Of a DNA stretch of 59,897 nt, positions 47,003 to 56,046 are shown piece after piece. Made by a program: the position numbers and the translations under genes. The number at the start of each line of letters is the position of its first letter. The stretch's first letter is position 1. The DNA comes from Stenotrophomonas raiganjensis (SeqCode) (GTDB lineage Bacteria > Pseudomonadota > Gammaproteobacteria > Xanthomonadales > Xanthomonadaceae). Location of the stretch: NCBI RefSeq assembly GCF_030658505.1, contig NZ_JAUTXR010000138.1, positions 1-59,897 of the forward strand, read 5' to 3'. The notes under the pieces were generated by a model that searched no databases, was not told where the DNA came from, and was given only the letters and a program-made list of their open reading frames with translations.

Positions 47003-47191
47003 GTTCGTTCTCCTGTGAGGTGCATGCCACGCTGGGCAGGAAGGGCGCGGGGCGCCCCGGCTGCCGTGATGTCCACGCTGGCGTTCCAACATTGCCGGAA
47101 CATTGCCTGGCGCATCGAGCGGCTTGCGCATTCATCTAGCGGCAGGCGGCATGAAGCAAGGCTGAAAGTTCACCGGCCTGATGGGCGCGGT

Positions 47192-47830
47192 TCAGATTCT
47201 GCCGTCGCGCAGGTAGTCGAACAGTTCAGCGTCGCCTTTCAGGCCCAGCTTGAGCATGGCATCACCTTTCTGCCGGCTGATGGTGCTGACGCTCTTGTGC
47301 AGCTGCAGCGAGATTTCCTTCACGGTCATGCCGGTGCCCAGCAGCCGCAGCACCTCCACCTCGCGCGGCGACAGCGGCTTGCCGTCGCCTTCGCGCATGC
47401 GCCAGCTGCCAGCCGCCTCGACCCGCTCGCGCAGGCTGCGGCTGATATAGGGCTGGCCACGATAGACCGCCTGGATGGCCTGCGGCAGCTCGTCCATCGA
47501 GGAGCTCTTGTCGACCAGGCCGAGCACACCGCTGTCCAGCACCATGCGCAGGATCGCCAGGTTGTTGGAGACGCTGAGCATCAGCACCGGCAGGTCGGGG
47601 TGCCGGCGGCGGATCATGCCGATCATGGCGAAACCATCGGCCTGGGGGCTGCCGGGCATGGAGTAATCGGTGACCAGCAGGTCGCAGGGCTGGCTGCCAA
47701 GCAGGGCCATCAGCGCCTGCGCACTGTCGGCTTCGCCGACCACGCGGCCCACCCCGCTCGATTCGATGACGGCGCGGGTACCGATACGGACCACCGGGTG
47801 GTCGTCTGCGATGATGATGCGCAAGCTCAT
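47192..47830 (-). CDS. LuxR-type response regulator (BvgA/EvgA-like)
   Basis: This 212-residue regulator has a receiver domain with Asp55 in LLVTDYSMPG and acidic residues DD at 9-10, and a C-terminal LuxR/NarL HTH (LSPREVEVLRLLGTGMTVKEISLQLHKSVSTISRQKGDAMLKLGLKG). It is encoded divergently (75 bp) from a BvgS-like hybrid kinase that probably phosphorylates it through an HPt domain. Target genes are not evident here. Confidence 0.92.
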   Translation of the reverse strand: MSLRIIIADDHPVVRIGTRAVIESSGVGRVVGEADSAQALMALLGSQPCDLLVTDYSMPGSPQADGFAMIGMIRRRHPDLPVLMLSVSNNLAILRMVLDSGVLGLVDKSSSMDELPQAIQAVYRGQPYISRSLRERVEAAGSWRMREGDGKPLSPREVEVLRLLGTGMTVKEISLQLHKSVSTISRQKGDAMLKLGLKGDAELFDYLRDGRI

Positions 47831-47905
47831 GCTCTAGTATGGCCACCGGGCTGGCTGGGCCGCGACCATCGCGGTCCCTGGCAGGATTCTAGGAGATCGA
47901 CGCCG

Positions 47906-50900
47906 ATGCGTAGCTGGGCTGTTCGCGGGCTGGTCCTGCTGCTGGCCGTACTGGCGCTGCCGGCAGCGTTGGCGCAGGCCGTTCCGGGGCCGTTGCCGCT
48001 CAGCCCCCTGCAGCGCGAGTACCTGGCCACCCATCCGAGCATCGTCGTGGGCCAGTATGACAGCGGCTGGCCACCGTTCGAGTCCCTCCGTGATGGCCAG
48101 CAGGTTGGCCTGGGTCCGGATTATCTGTCGCTTCTTGCCCGTCAGCTGGGCGTGAAGGTCGAGGCCCGTCGCTTTCCGGATTGGACTGCCGTGCTGGATG
48201 CGGCATGTCGTGGCGAGATTGATGTGGTGATGAATGTCGGTCTGAGTGCCGACCGCACCCGCTGCATGGTCTATACCGCCGCCTATGGCGAGGCGCCGCT
48301 GGCCCTGGTGGGGCGACCGGATGATCTGCGTGCCTCCGACAATCCCGATCTGGATGGACTGCGGGTCGTGATCGAGCAGGACTTCCTGACCGGCCCCCAG
48401 GTGCGCGCCCGATTTCCACGTGCGCGCCAGCTTGTCGCAAACAGCTCGCTTGCGGCACTCGAGATGGTCAGAGACGACAAAGCTGACGTCTATATCGGCA
48501 ATGCCTATGTCGCCACCGAACTGATTGCCAGTGAGCGCCTGCAGGGTGTCGTGCTCCTGCGTCCCAGCGATCTGCCGCCCGAGCGGCTGCATTTCGGCAT
48601 TCCCAACAGCAAGCAGCCGCTGGCCGAAGCGCTGGACCTCGCCTTGGCCGCGACCAGCCAGGCCCAGCGTGATGCGCTGGCGCAACGTTGGCTGCCGCCC
48701 CCCCAATGGTCGGCGTCGGCGCGCATGGCGCTGAGCCAGGCCGAGAAGCGCGTGCTGGAGCAGCCGCTGAAGATCGGCTTCGCGCCGAATGCGGCGCCGC
48801 TTTCGTTCGCCGACAAGGAGGGCCGGCCCAGCGGCCTGGCCAGCGAGTACCTGCGGCGGCTGATGCAGGCCGGCGCCAACCTGCAGCCGGAGAACAGCCA
48901 CGACTGGTACGAGGTGCGTGAGAAGGCACGCCGCGGCGAGCTGCAGGCGGTGATGGGCATCCCGGCCGATTCGCGCTACCTGGGGCCGGACTGGGTGTTC
49001 AGCCAGCCCTTCATCAGCGTGCCGAACGTGATTGTCAGCCGGGTCGACAGCCCCCCGCTGCTGGGCCTGTCGGACCTGCAGGGCAAGCGCGTGCTGTTGT
49101 CCGACCCGGAGCGGGTGCGCGGGTACGTGCTGCAGCAGGCACCGCAGGCCCGGATCATGGCCGCGCGCAGTGCCGAACAGGCGATGCACCGCCTGCTGGA
49201 GGGCGACGCGGATGCCTATGTGGGCAATCTGGCGCTGGTCGACCATCTGCTGCGCAGCCGGTTCCCGGGCCGCCTGCAGGTTGCGGCGCCGGCAGGCTTC
49301 AACGACCAGCTGGCGCTGGCGGTGGAGCGCCGCCATGCCGCACTGGCGACCACGTTCGACCGCCTGCTGCTGCAGATCACCCCGCGCAAGCATGAGGCGC
49401 TGCGCGGTGACTGGCTGGCGGTGGAGTATCGCAATGGCATCGACTGGAAAAGCGTGCTGCGCTGGGCCCTGCCCTTGCTGCTGGTACTGCTGACCGCGCT
49501 GCTGGTGCATGGCATCGGCTACTGGCGCCTGCGCCGCGAAGTGGCCGGGCGCCGCCATCTGGAACAACGCTTGGCCGAAGTCACCGACAACCTGCCTGCG
49601 GTGGTCTACCAGGCCCGCCGCGAGGCCGATGGCACGCTCAGTTTCCCGTTCATCGCCGGCGATCTGCAGGCCCTGTTCGGGATCACCCGGCAGCAGGCCG
49701 AGCAGGATGCTAGGATCCTGCTGGAGCGCGTCGAAGAAGACGATCACACCCGCATCCTGCAGGCGGTGGAGCAGGCTGCCCGCCAGTTCGCGCCACTGAT
49801 CCTCGAGTTCCGCCTGCGCACGGAGGGTGCGGGTGCGCGCTGGGTGCGCAGCCAGGCGCATCCCTATGCGGCGGAGTCCGGGGCGGTGATCTGGAGTGGC
49901 TACTGGGTGGATGTCAGCGAGGCGCGTGCCCAGGCCGACGCGCTGGCCGCGGCCAAGGCCGAGGCCGAACAGGCGGCGGAGGCGAAGTCGCGCTTCCTGG
50001 CCACCATGAGCCATGAGATACGCACGCCGATGAGCGGGGTGCTGGGCATGCTGGAAGTGCTGGCACATTCGCCACTGGATGCCGAACAGCAGCGCATCCT
50101 CGGTGTGATCGAGGACTCGGCGCAGATGCTGCGGCAGATCCTCGACGACATCCTCGATTATTCGCGGCTGGAGGCCGGCGCAATGCAGCTGGAGCCGGTG
50201 CCACAGCCGCTGCGGCCGTTGCTGGAAAGTGTGTGCCGCCTGCTTTCCGCGCAGGCCAGCGCGCGCGGACTGGCATTGCACGTGGAGATCGATCCGCAGC
50301 TGGCGCCAGCGCATGAAGTGGACGGCGTACGCCTGCGCCAGATCGTGTTCAACCTGCTCAGCAATGCCATCAAGTTCACCGTGCGCGGCGAAGTGCGGCT
50401 GGTGCTGGACGTACTGGGGCCGACGGCCGAAGACGGCCGCCAGCCGCTGTGCCTGAGCGTCACCGACACCGGCATCGGGATCGCGCCGGAACAGCTTCAG
50501 CGCCTGTTCGCGCCATTCACCCAGGCCGGTGCCTACATCCAGCGCGATCATGGCGGAACCGGCCTTGGCCTGAGCATCTGCCAGCGCCTGGTGCAGATGA
50601 TGGAGGGTGAGCTGGAGCTGCACAGCACGCTGGGCGAAGGCACCCGTGCCGAGGTACGGCTGTCGCTGATCGAGGCAGGAAGTGGTGACGTGGAAGCTCT
50701 GGTTGCCGAACAGGAGCAGGCCGCGCTGCTGCCGGCGCCGCTGCGCGAGGCAAGGGTGCTGGTGATCGAGGACCATCCGACCAACCAGGCGATGATGGCG
50801 TGGCGCCTGCAGCAGCTGGGCGTGCCGCACGTGATGGTTGGCGATGGCCAGCAGGGACTGGATCGGTTGAGCTCGGAGCATTTCGATCTGGTCATCACCG

Positions 50901-51505
50901 ATTGCCGGATGCCGGTGCTCGATGGCTTCGCCTTCACCCGCCTGCTGCGCGAGCGCGAAGGGCGCAACGGCCAGCCGCGGCTGAGCGTGCTGGCGCTGAC
51001 TGCCAGCGTGCTGGACGACGACGCGCGGCGCTGCCGCGAGGCGGGCATGGACGAGGTGCTGGCCAAGCCGCTGTCACTGGCCACGCTGCGCACCGCGCTG
51101 CTGCGCTGGCTGCCGCAGGCGCAGGGGCGGTCGTTCGAGGAGCCGGTGGCCGAGGCGGCGGGCGACGCGGGCGATGCGCTGCCCGATCTGGCGACGCTGC
51201 AGCAGCGCTTCGGCTCGCGCGCGGTGGCTGAACAGCTGGGCGAGAGCCTGCTGCGGGCCAGTGAAGGGGATCTGGCGGCCGTGCAGCGCGCGCTGCAGGC
51301 CGGTGATCGTGGGTCTGCCGCGCTGCATCTGCATCGCCAGGCGGGCGGACTGGGTGCGGTGGGTGCAACGGGATTGGCCGGACAAGCCAATGCCCTGGTC
51401 GAGCGCCTGCAGGATACGGCCGAGGTCGATCCAGCACCGGTGTTCGCGGCAGTGGCGGAGTTCGTGGCGCGGCTGCAGCGGCAGCTGCAGCGCCTGGCTC
51501 ACTGA
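47906..51505 (+). CDS. BvgS-like unorthodox hybrid histidine kinase
   Basis: A 1199-residue protein. Domain order is: signal peptide (1-24); two tandem SBP_bac_3/venus-flytrap domains (about 35-265 and 275-510); transmembrane helix (about 520-542); PAS (about 560-690); HisKA with His703 in MSHEIRTPM; HATPase (N-box NLLSNAIKFT, G1 DTGIGI, G2 GTGLGL); receiver with Asp999 in TDCRMPVLDGF; and an HPt domain with His1143 (LHRQAGG). This matches BvgS/EvgS. It is divergent from the BvgA-like regulator, the likely output. The ligand is unknown. The ATG at 47906 fits the signal peptide; the open frame upstream is antisense shadow. Confidence 0.95.
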   Translation: MRSWAVRGLVLLLAVLALPAALAQAVPGPLPLSPLQREYLATHPSIVVGQYDSGWPPFESLRDGQQVGLGPDYLSLLARQLGVKVEARRFPDWTAVLDAACRGEIDVVMNVGLSADRTRCMVYTAAYGEAPLALVGRPDDLRASDNPDLDGLRVVIEQDFLTGPQVRARFPRARQLVANSSLAALEMVRDDKADVYIGNAYVATELIASERLQGVVLLRPSDLPPERLHFGIPNSKQPLAEALDLALAATSQAQRDALAQRWLPPPQWSASARMALSQAEKRVLEQPLKIGFAPNAAPLSFADKEGRPSGLASEYLRRLMQAGANLQPENSHDWYEVREKARRGELQAVMGIPADSRYLGPDWVFSQPFISVPNVIVSRVDSPPLLGLSDLQGKRVLLSDPERVRGYVLQQAPQARIMAARSAEQAMHRLLEGDADAYVGNLALVDHLLRSRFPGRLQVAAPAGFNDQLALAVERRHAALATTFDRLLLQITPRKHEALRGDWLAVEYRNGIDWKSVLRWALPLLLVLLTALLVHGIGYWRLRREVAGRRHLEQRLAEVTDNLPAVVYQARREADGTLSFPFIAGDLQALFGITRQQAEQDARILLERVEEDDHTRILQAVEQAARQFAPLILEFRLRTEGAGARWVRSQAHPYAAESGAVIWSGYWVDVSEARAQADALAAAKAEAEQAAEAKSRFLATMSHEIRTPMSGVLGMLEVLAHSPLDAEQQRILGVIEDSAQMLRQILDDILDYSRLEAGAMQLEPVPQPLRPLLESVCRLLSAQASARGLALHVEIDPQLAPAHEVDGVRLRQIVFNLLSNAIKFTVRGEVRLVLDVLGPTAEDGRQPLCLSVTDTGIGIAPEQLQRLFAPFTQAGAYIQRDHGGTGLGLSICQRLVQMMEGELELHSTLGEGTRAEVRLSLIEAGSGDVEALVAEQEQAALLPAPLREARVLVIEDHPTNQAMMAWRLQQLGVPHVMVGDGQQGLDRLSSEHFDLVITDCRMPVLDGFAFTRLLREREGRNGQPRLSVLALTASVLDDDARRCREAGMDEVLAKPLSLATLRTALLRWLPQAQGRSFEEPVAEAAGDAGDALPDLATLQQRFGSRAVAEQLGESLLRASEGDLAAVQRALQAGDRGSAALHLHRQAGGLGAVGATGLAGQANALVERLQDTAEVDPAPVFAAVAEFVARLQRQLQRLAH

Positions 51506-51900
51506 GCCGACTGCTGTTGCAGGTAGGCGATCACCAGCGCGCGGCGTTCGGCGCTGGGAAAGGCGTTGTACATGCGCGTGCCGGGTACCAGGTGGGTCGG
51601 TGACTGCAGGAACGCATCCAGTGTCTGCGCGGTCCAGGTGATGTCGGCGCGGCGCATGCCGTCGGAATAGCCGTAATCGGGCAGGCTGCCGGCACGACGG
51701 CCGATCACGCCGTGCAGGTTCGGGCCGAAGCGGTGGATGCCACCGGGCTGCACGGTGTGGCAGCCGGCACACAGTTCGAACGCACGCTGCATGGCCTGCT
51801 GCTGCGCCTGTTCGGGCGTAGCCGGCGCCGCAGGCGGGCGCTGGCAGGCCGTGGCAAGCAGGGCCACGGCAATGGTGATGGACAGGCAGAAAGCACGCAT
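51499..51900 (-). CDS. c-type cytochrome lipoprotein
   Basis: This 133-residue class I cytochrome c has a lipoprotein leader (LLATAC, Cys19), heme-binding CAGCH at 44-48 (His48 ligand) and a distal Met in GTRMYNAFP near 111. Cytochrome c550/YjjM-like single-heme carriers have this layout. Periplasmic electron carrier, partner unknown. It ends tail-to-tail over the kinase stop, overlapping it by 7 bp. Confidence 0.9.
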   Translation of the reverse strand: MRAFCLSITIAVALLATACQRPPAAPATPEQAQQQAMQRAFELCAGCHTVQPGGIHRFGPNLHGVIGRRAGSLPDYGYSDGMRRADITWTAQTLDAFLQSPTHLVPGTRMYNAFPSAERRALVIAYLQQQSAQ

Positions 51901-51965
51901 GGGCGGGCAGGATAGCGACGCAGCGGGGCAGGTGGGCTGCGACACGCGGTCGCAGCCCGTGGCGA

Positions 51966-53642
51966 TCACATGCCCGAGTAGTTCGGGCCGCCGCCGCCCT
52001 GCGGGGTCACCCACACGATGTTCTGGGTCGGGTCCTTGATGTCGCAGGTCTTGCAGTGCACGCAGTTCTGCGCGTTGATCTGCAGGCGCGCGCTGTCGGC
52101 TTCGCCGACGAACTCGTACACGCCGGCCGGGCAGTAGCGCGCTTCCGGGCCTGCGTACTCGGCCAGGTTCACCTTCACCGGAATGCTCGGGTCCTTCAGC
52201 GTCAGGTGGCTGGGCTGGTTCTCGTCGTGGTTGGTGCTGCTCAGGAACACCGAGCTGAGCCGGTCGAAGGTCAGCACGCCATCCGGCTTCGGGTAGGCGA
52301 TGCGGGTGTGCTTGGACGCCGGCTCCAAGCAGGCGTGGTCCGGCTGGGTGCGGTGCAGGGTCCACGGCGGGTTGCGCACGCCCAGCTTGGGCAGCAGCCA
52401 CTGCTCCACGCCGGTCATCAGCGTTGCCACGGTCTGGCCCTTCTTGAACCACTGCTTGAAGTTCTTGGCCTGCTGCAGTTCGGTGAACAGCCAGCTGGCT
52501 TCGAACGCCTTCGGGTAGGCGCTCAGTTCGTCGTGCTGGCGGTCGGCGGCCAGCGCGTCGAACGCGGCGTCGGCGCACAGCATGCCGGTCTTGATCGCGG
52601 CGTGGCTGCCCTTGATGCGGCTGGCGTTGAGGTAGCCGGCCTCGCAGCCGACCAGCGCGCCACCGGGGAACACGGTCTTCGGCAGCGACAGCAGGCCGCC
52701 GGCGGTGATCGCGCGTGCGCCGTAGCCGATGCGGGTAGCACCTTCCAGGTGCTTGCGGATCTGCGGGTGGGTCTTGAAGCGCTGGAACTCCTCGAACGGG
52801 CTCAGCCACGGGTTCCTGTAGTCCAGGCCGACCACGTAGCCGATGGCGACCTTGCCGCCGTCGGCGTGGTACAGGAACGCGCCACCGTAGGTGTCGCTGT
52901 CCAGCGGCCAGCCAGCGGCATGTACCACGAGGCCCGGCTCATGCTTGGCCGGGTCGATCTGCCACAGTTCCTTGATGCCGATGCCGTAGGCCTGTGGGTC
53001 CTTGCCTTCGTCCAGTTTGTAGCGGGCGATCAGCTGGCGGCCGAGGTGGCCGCGCGCGCCTTCGGCGAAGATCGTGTACTTGGCCTGCAGCGCCATGCCG
53101 CGCTCGAAGGCCGGGCCGATGCTGCCGTCCTTCTCGATGCCCATGTCGCCGGTGGCCACGCCGATCACTTCACCGTTGTCGCCGTACAGCACCTCGGCGG
53201 CGGCGAAGCCCGGGAAGATCGCAACCTCCAGCGCCTCGGCCTGCTGCGCCAGCCAACGGGTCACTTCGCCCAGGCTGATGATGTAGTTGCCTTCGTTGTG
53301 GAAGCACTCCGGCAGCAGCGCGTTGGGCGTGCTGCGTGCGCCGGTTTCGCTGAGGAACAGGAATTCGTCGCGGGTGACCTTCTGCTTCAGCGGTGCGCCG
53401 CGCTCGGCCCAGTCGGGGAACAGTTCGGTCAGCGCGCGCGGATCCATCACCGCGCCGGACAGCACGTGCGCGCCCGGCTCGGAGCCCTTTTCCAGCACGC
53501 ACACCGACAGCTCGCGGCCGGCTTCGATCGCGCGCTGGCGCAGGCGGATCGCGGTGGCCAGGCCGGCGGGGCCGGCGCCGACGATCACCACGTCGAACTC
53601 CATTACTTCACGCGGGGGCAGGGCGTTGGCTTCAGCGCTCAT
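51966..53642 (-). CDS. electron transfer flavoprotein-ubiquinone oxidoreductase
   Basis: This 558-residue ETF-QO has an N-terminal FAD motif (VIVGAGPAGLATAIRL, about 16-31), a quinone/membrane region, and a C-terminal [4Fe-4S] cluster (CPAGVYEF, then CVHCKTCDI). It passes electrons from ETF to the ubiquinone pool at the inner membrane. The ATG at 53642 (MSAEANALPP) is preferred; MQSM at 53651 is an alternative. It is divergent from the glutaryl-CoA dehydrogenase gene, whose electrons it handles via ETF. Confidence 0.96.
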   Translation of the reverse strand: MSAEANALPPREVMEFDVVIVGAGPAGLATAIRLRQRAIEAGRELSVCVLEKGSEPGAHVLSGAVMDPRALTELFPDWAERGAPLKQKVTRDEFLFLSETGARSTPNALLPECFHNEGNYIISLGEVTRWLAQQAEALEVAIFPGFAAAEVLYGDNGEVIGVATGDMGIEKDGSIGPAFERGMALQAKYTIFAEGARGHLGRQLIARYKLDEGKDPQAYGIGIKELWQIDPAKHEPGLVVHAAGWPLDSDTYGGAFLYHADGGKVAIGYVVGLDYRNPWLSPFEEFQRFKTHPQIRKHLEGATRIGYGARAITAGGLLSLPKTVFPGGALVGCEAGYLNASRIKGSHAAIKTGMLCADAAFDALAADRQHDELSAYPKAFEASWLFTELQQAKNFKQWFKKGQTVATLMTGVEQWLLPKLGVRNPPWTLHRTQPDHACLEPASKHTRIAYPKPDGVLTFDRLSSVFLSSTNHDENQPSHLTLKDPSIPVKVNLAEYAGPEARYCPAGVYEFVGEADSARLQINAQNCVHCKTCDIKDPTQNIVWVTPQGGGGPNYSGM

Positions 53643-53957
53643 CGATTGCATGACTCGTGGGTAGGGCCGGCATCGGGGCCACCGGCGGTGCCTGGGAATC
53701 GCGCGTGCAGCCACGGGCGAAACGGTTGTTTGAATGTGTCAGGGTACCGGGACGCGCGTGATCGAGCTAGATCGCCGATGTTCACACCATGATTGCTGCA
53801 GTGCAGCGTAATGCTCGCGGCCGGGTAGGTGCCAACCTTGGTTGGCACATTGTTTCACCGCCCGGACCCACATCCGTGTGGACCAAGGTCCACACCTACC
53901 AGACGCGATGCTTGCGGATGACCGACAATGGCCCGGTCCTGACTGCGCGTGAGTGCC
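53643..53957. other. intergenic region between ETF-QO and acyl-CoA dehydrogenase genes
   Basis: A 315 bp divergent intergenic region. It contains a SMAG dimer at 53825-53899 close to the dehydrogenase side. A promoter pair is expected, but no strong -10/-35 could be picked by eye. Confidence 0.5.
53825..53899. repeat. SMAG dimer
   Basis: GTAG at 53825-53828 with a GTGCCAACC/GGTTGGCAC stem faces an inverted GTGTGGACC/GGTCCACAC unit ending CTAC at 53896-53899. Confidence 0.75.
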
Positions 53958-55121
53958 ATGGCTTTGCATCCGTACGATCTGTTCGATGTCCGTTCCCTGC
54001 TCAACGAGGAAGAGCGCGCGGTGCAGGAAAGCGTCGCCCGTTTCACCAACGAGCGCGTGCTGCCGATCATCGGCGATGCCTTCGACCAGGCGCGCTTCCC
54101 CGACGAACTGGTGCCGGAGATCGCCGCGCTGGGCCTGCTTGGCGCGACCCTGCCGGCCGAGTACGGCGGCGGTGGCCTCGGCGCGGTCAGCTACGGCCTG
54201 ATCTGCCAGGAGCTGGAACGCGGCGATTCCGGCCTGCGCAGCTTCGTGTCGGTGCAGAGCTCGCTGTGCATGTACCCGATCTACGCCTATGGCAGCGAGG
54301 AACAGCGCCAGCAGTGGCTGCCGGCGATGGCGCGCGGCGAGCTGATCGGCTGTTTCGGCCTGACCGAGGCGCACGGCGGTTCCGATCCGGCCAGCATGAA
54401 GACCCGCGCCGTGCGCGACGGCAGCGACTGGCGCATCAGCGGCAGCAAGATGTGGATCACCAGCGGCCCGGTGGCCGATCTGGCCATCGTCTGGGCGCAG
54501 ACCGAGGATGGCATCCAGGGTTTCGTGCTGGAAAAGGGCATGGCTGGCTTCACCACCCAGGAAATCAAGCACAAGATGAGCCTGCGCGCCTCACTGACCG
54601 GCGCGCTGTTCTTTGACGACGTGCGCGTGCCCGACAGCCATCGCCTGCCGAACGTGAAGGGCCTGAAGGGGCCGCTGGGCTGCCTGACCCAGGCCCGCTA
54701 CGGCATCAGCTGGGGGCCGATCGGTGCGGCGATTGCCTGCCTAGATGAAGCGCTGGGCTATGCCAAGGAGCGCGTGCTGTTCGGTCGCCCACTGGCCGCC
54801 ACGCAGAGCGCGCAGATCAAGCTGGCCGAGATGGCCCGCCGCATCACCACCGCGCAGCTGCTGGCGCTGCAGCTTGGCCGCCTGAAGGAAGCCGGCCAGT
54901 TGCAGCCGCAGCAGGTCAGCCTGGCCAAGTGGAACAACTGCCGCATGGCGATCGACATCGCCCGCGAATGCCGTGACCTGCTGGGTGGCGCTGGCATCAC
55001 CACCGAACACGTGGCGATCCGGCACGCGCTGAACCTCGAATCGGTGATCACCTATGAAGGCACCGAAACCGTGCACCAGCTGGTGATCGGCCGCGAGCTG
55101 ACCGGCATCAACGCGTTCTGA
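53958..55121 (+). CDS. gcdH: glutaryl-CoA dehydrogenase
   Basis: This 387-residue acyl-CoA dehydrogenase oxidises and decarboxylates glutaryl-CoA to crotonyl-CoA in lysine/tryptophan catabolism. Family markers are CFGLTEAHGGSDPASMKT (FAD/substrate), ISWGPIGAAIACLDEAL (with the GCDH-specific region) and the C-terminal YEGTETVHQLVIGRELTG, which holds the catalytic Glu. ATG at 53958; a GTG nine bp upstream is possible. Divergent from ETF-QO. The SMAG dimer at 53825-53899 lies upstream. Confidence 0.93.
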   Translation: MALHPYDLFDVRSLLNEEERAVQESVARFTNERVLPIIGDAFDQARFPDELVPEIAALGLLGATLPAEYGGGGLGAVSYGLICQELERGDSGLRSFVSVQSSLCMYPIYAYGSEEQRQQWLPAMARGELIGCFGLTEAHGGSDPASMKTRAVRDGSDWRISGSKMWITSGPVADLAIVWAQTEDGIQGFVLEKGMAGFTTQEIKHKMSLRASLTGALFFDDVRVPDSHRLPNVKGLKGPLGCLTQARYGISWGPIGAAIACLDEALGYAKERVLFGRPLAATQSAQIKLAEMARRITTAQLLALQLGRLKEAGQLQPQQVSLAKWNNCRMAIDIARECRDLLGGAGITTEHVAIRHALNLESVITYEGTETVHQLVIGRELTGINAF

Positions 55122-55130
55122 GTGCACCGC

Positions 55131-55152
55131 TAGTGCCGGCCGCTGGCCGGCA
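55131..55152. repeat. SMAG-like palindrome (CTAG variant)
   Basis: TGCCGGCC/GGCCGGCA stem preceded by CTAG rather than GTAG, 9 bp after the gcdH stop. Confidence 0.5.
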
Positions 55153-55405
55153 TTGCGCAGTAGCGTATTCGCAGGCGAGCGATCGGTGTACCGAACCGCG
55201 CACCGTACCGAGATGGGTTCAAGGACAGCCTGTACCGCGCGGCTGTTGGGTCCGCCTTGAAGCGAGCCGAGCACCGCAGGTCCGGCGGGGGCGAAGAGGC
55301 GCGGGTGTCTGAGCGCAGCGAGTTCCGCGCCGTCCCCCGGCGGGCCGAGGAGCGCAGGGCACCGGTGCGCAGCACCGGCTCGCGGATGGCGGCGCGTTTC
55401 TTTTG

Positions 55406-55439
55406 GTTACTTTTCTTTCCGCGCGGAAAGAAAAGTAAC
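55406..55439. repeat. 34-bp perfect palindrome
   Basis: The half-sequence GTTACTTTTCTTTCCGC is followed directly by its reverse complement, with no loop. It lies at the end of a GC-rich interspersed repeat block, not next to a gene end. Confidence 0.85.
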
Positions 55440-55497
55440 GCCCATGAACGCATGCGCCCGCCACAGCAACGACCAGGCAGAAGAGAGATGCGTGGCG

Positions 55498-55977
55498 TTA
55501 CGCGCCGCCGGCAAACCCATGCTGCCGCCACGCTTCATACATCACCACCGCAACGGTGTTGGAAAGATTGAGGCTGCGGTTGTCCGGCCGCATCGGCAGG
55601 CGCAGGCGGCGGCCATCGGGCAGGGCATCGAGCACGTCCTGCGGCAGGCCACGGCTTTCCGGGCCGAACAGGAACGCATCACCGTCTTCGAACGCCACGC
55701 TGTCATAGCGGACGCTGGCACGCGTACTCAGGGCGAACAACCGCATCGGTGCGATCCGCGCCAGCGCGGTATCCAGGTCGGGGTGCACCTGCAGGCGCGA
55801 ATACTCGTGGTAGTCCAGGCCGGCGCGCTTGAGCTGCTTGTCTTCCAGTGCGAAGCCGAGCGGCTCGACCAGGTGCAGCTGCGCGCCGGTGTTGGCGCAG
55901 AGCCGGATCACATTGCCCGTGTTGGGCGGGATTTCCGGTTGGAACAGGATCACGTGGAACTGGGGCGCGGCATTCAT
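55498..55977 (-). CDS. trmL: tRNA (cytidine(34)-2'-O)-methyltransferase
   Basis: This 159-residue SPOUT methyltransferase modifies the wobble nucleotide of leucine tRNAs. The trefoil-knot motifs are present: FQPEIPPNTGNVIRLCANTGAQLHLVEPLGF at the N-terminus, FLFGPESRGLP, and LPMRPDNRSLNLSNTVAVVMYEAWRQ. The length equals E. coli TrmL (157 aa). The start at 55977 is chosen over an upstream in-frame ATG. Confidence 0.95.
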   Translation of the reverse strand: MNAAPQFHVILFQPEIPPNTGNVIRLCANTGAQLHLVEPLGFALEDKQLKRAGLDYHEYSRLQVHPDLDTALARIAPMRLFALSTRASVRYDSVAFEDGDAFLFGPESRGLPQDVLDALPDGRRLRLPMRPDNRSLNLSNTVAVVMYEAWRQHGFAGGA

Positions 55978-56046
55978 CGGCGCAGTGTACCTGCGACAAC
56001 CGCCGCCTTTACGGCGCACGCCCTGCGCGGGGCAGGGCGGCACCGG

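Larger units (their letters stand above)
55122..55497. other. repeat-rich spacer after gcdH
   Basis: 376 bp without a gene. It holds a SMAG-like unit at 55131, a common interspersed block with many GAGCGCAGCGAG-like motifs (about 55250-55400) and a 34-bp perfect palindrome (55406-55439). Open frames over it are arbitrary. Confidence 0.6.

Noticed and set aside
46526..47905. A long open frame running upstream of the hybrid kinase start across the glycine-zipper and regulator genes
   Set aside because: It is antisense to two well-supported genes and adds Val/Ala/His-rich sequence; the kinase has a clear signal peptide at 47906. It reflects high GC content and repetitive codons.
47834..50881. 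A 1015-codon open frame antisense to the hybrid kinase
   Set aside because: Composition is Gln/His/Arg-rich as in shadow frames, no start signals or domains, and the sense strand encodes a complete recognisable kinase.
55257..55571. A 104-codon frame in the gcdH-trmL spacer
   Set aside because: It runs through an interspersed repeat block with Arg/Glu-rich sequence and includes the 34-bp palindrome; typical of spurious frames in such repeats.
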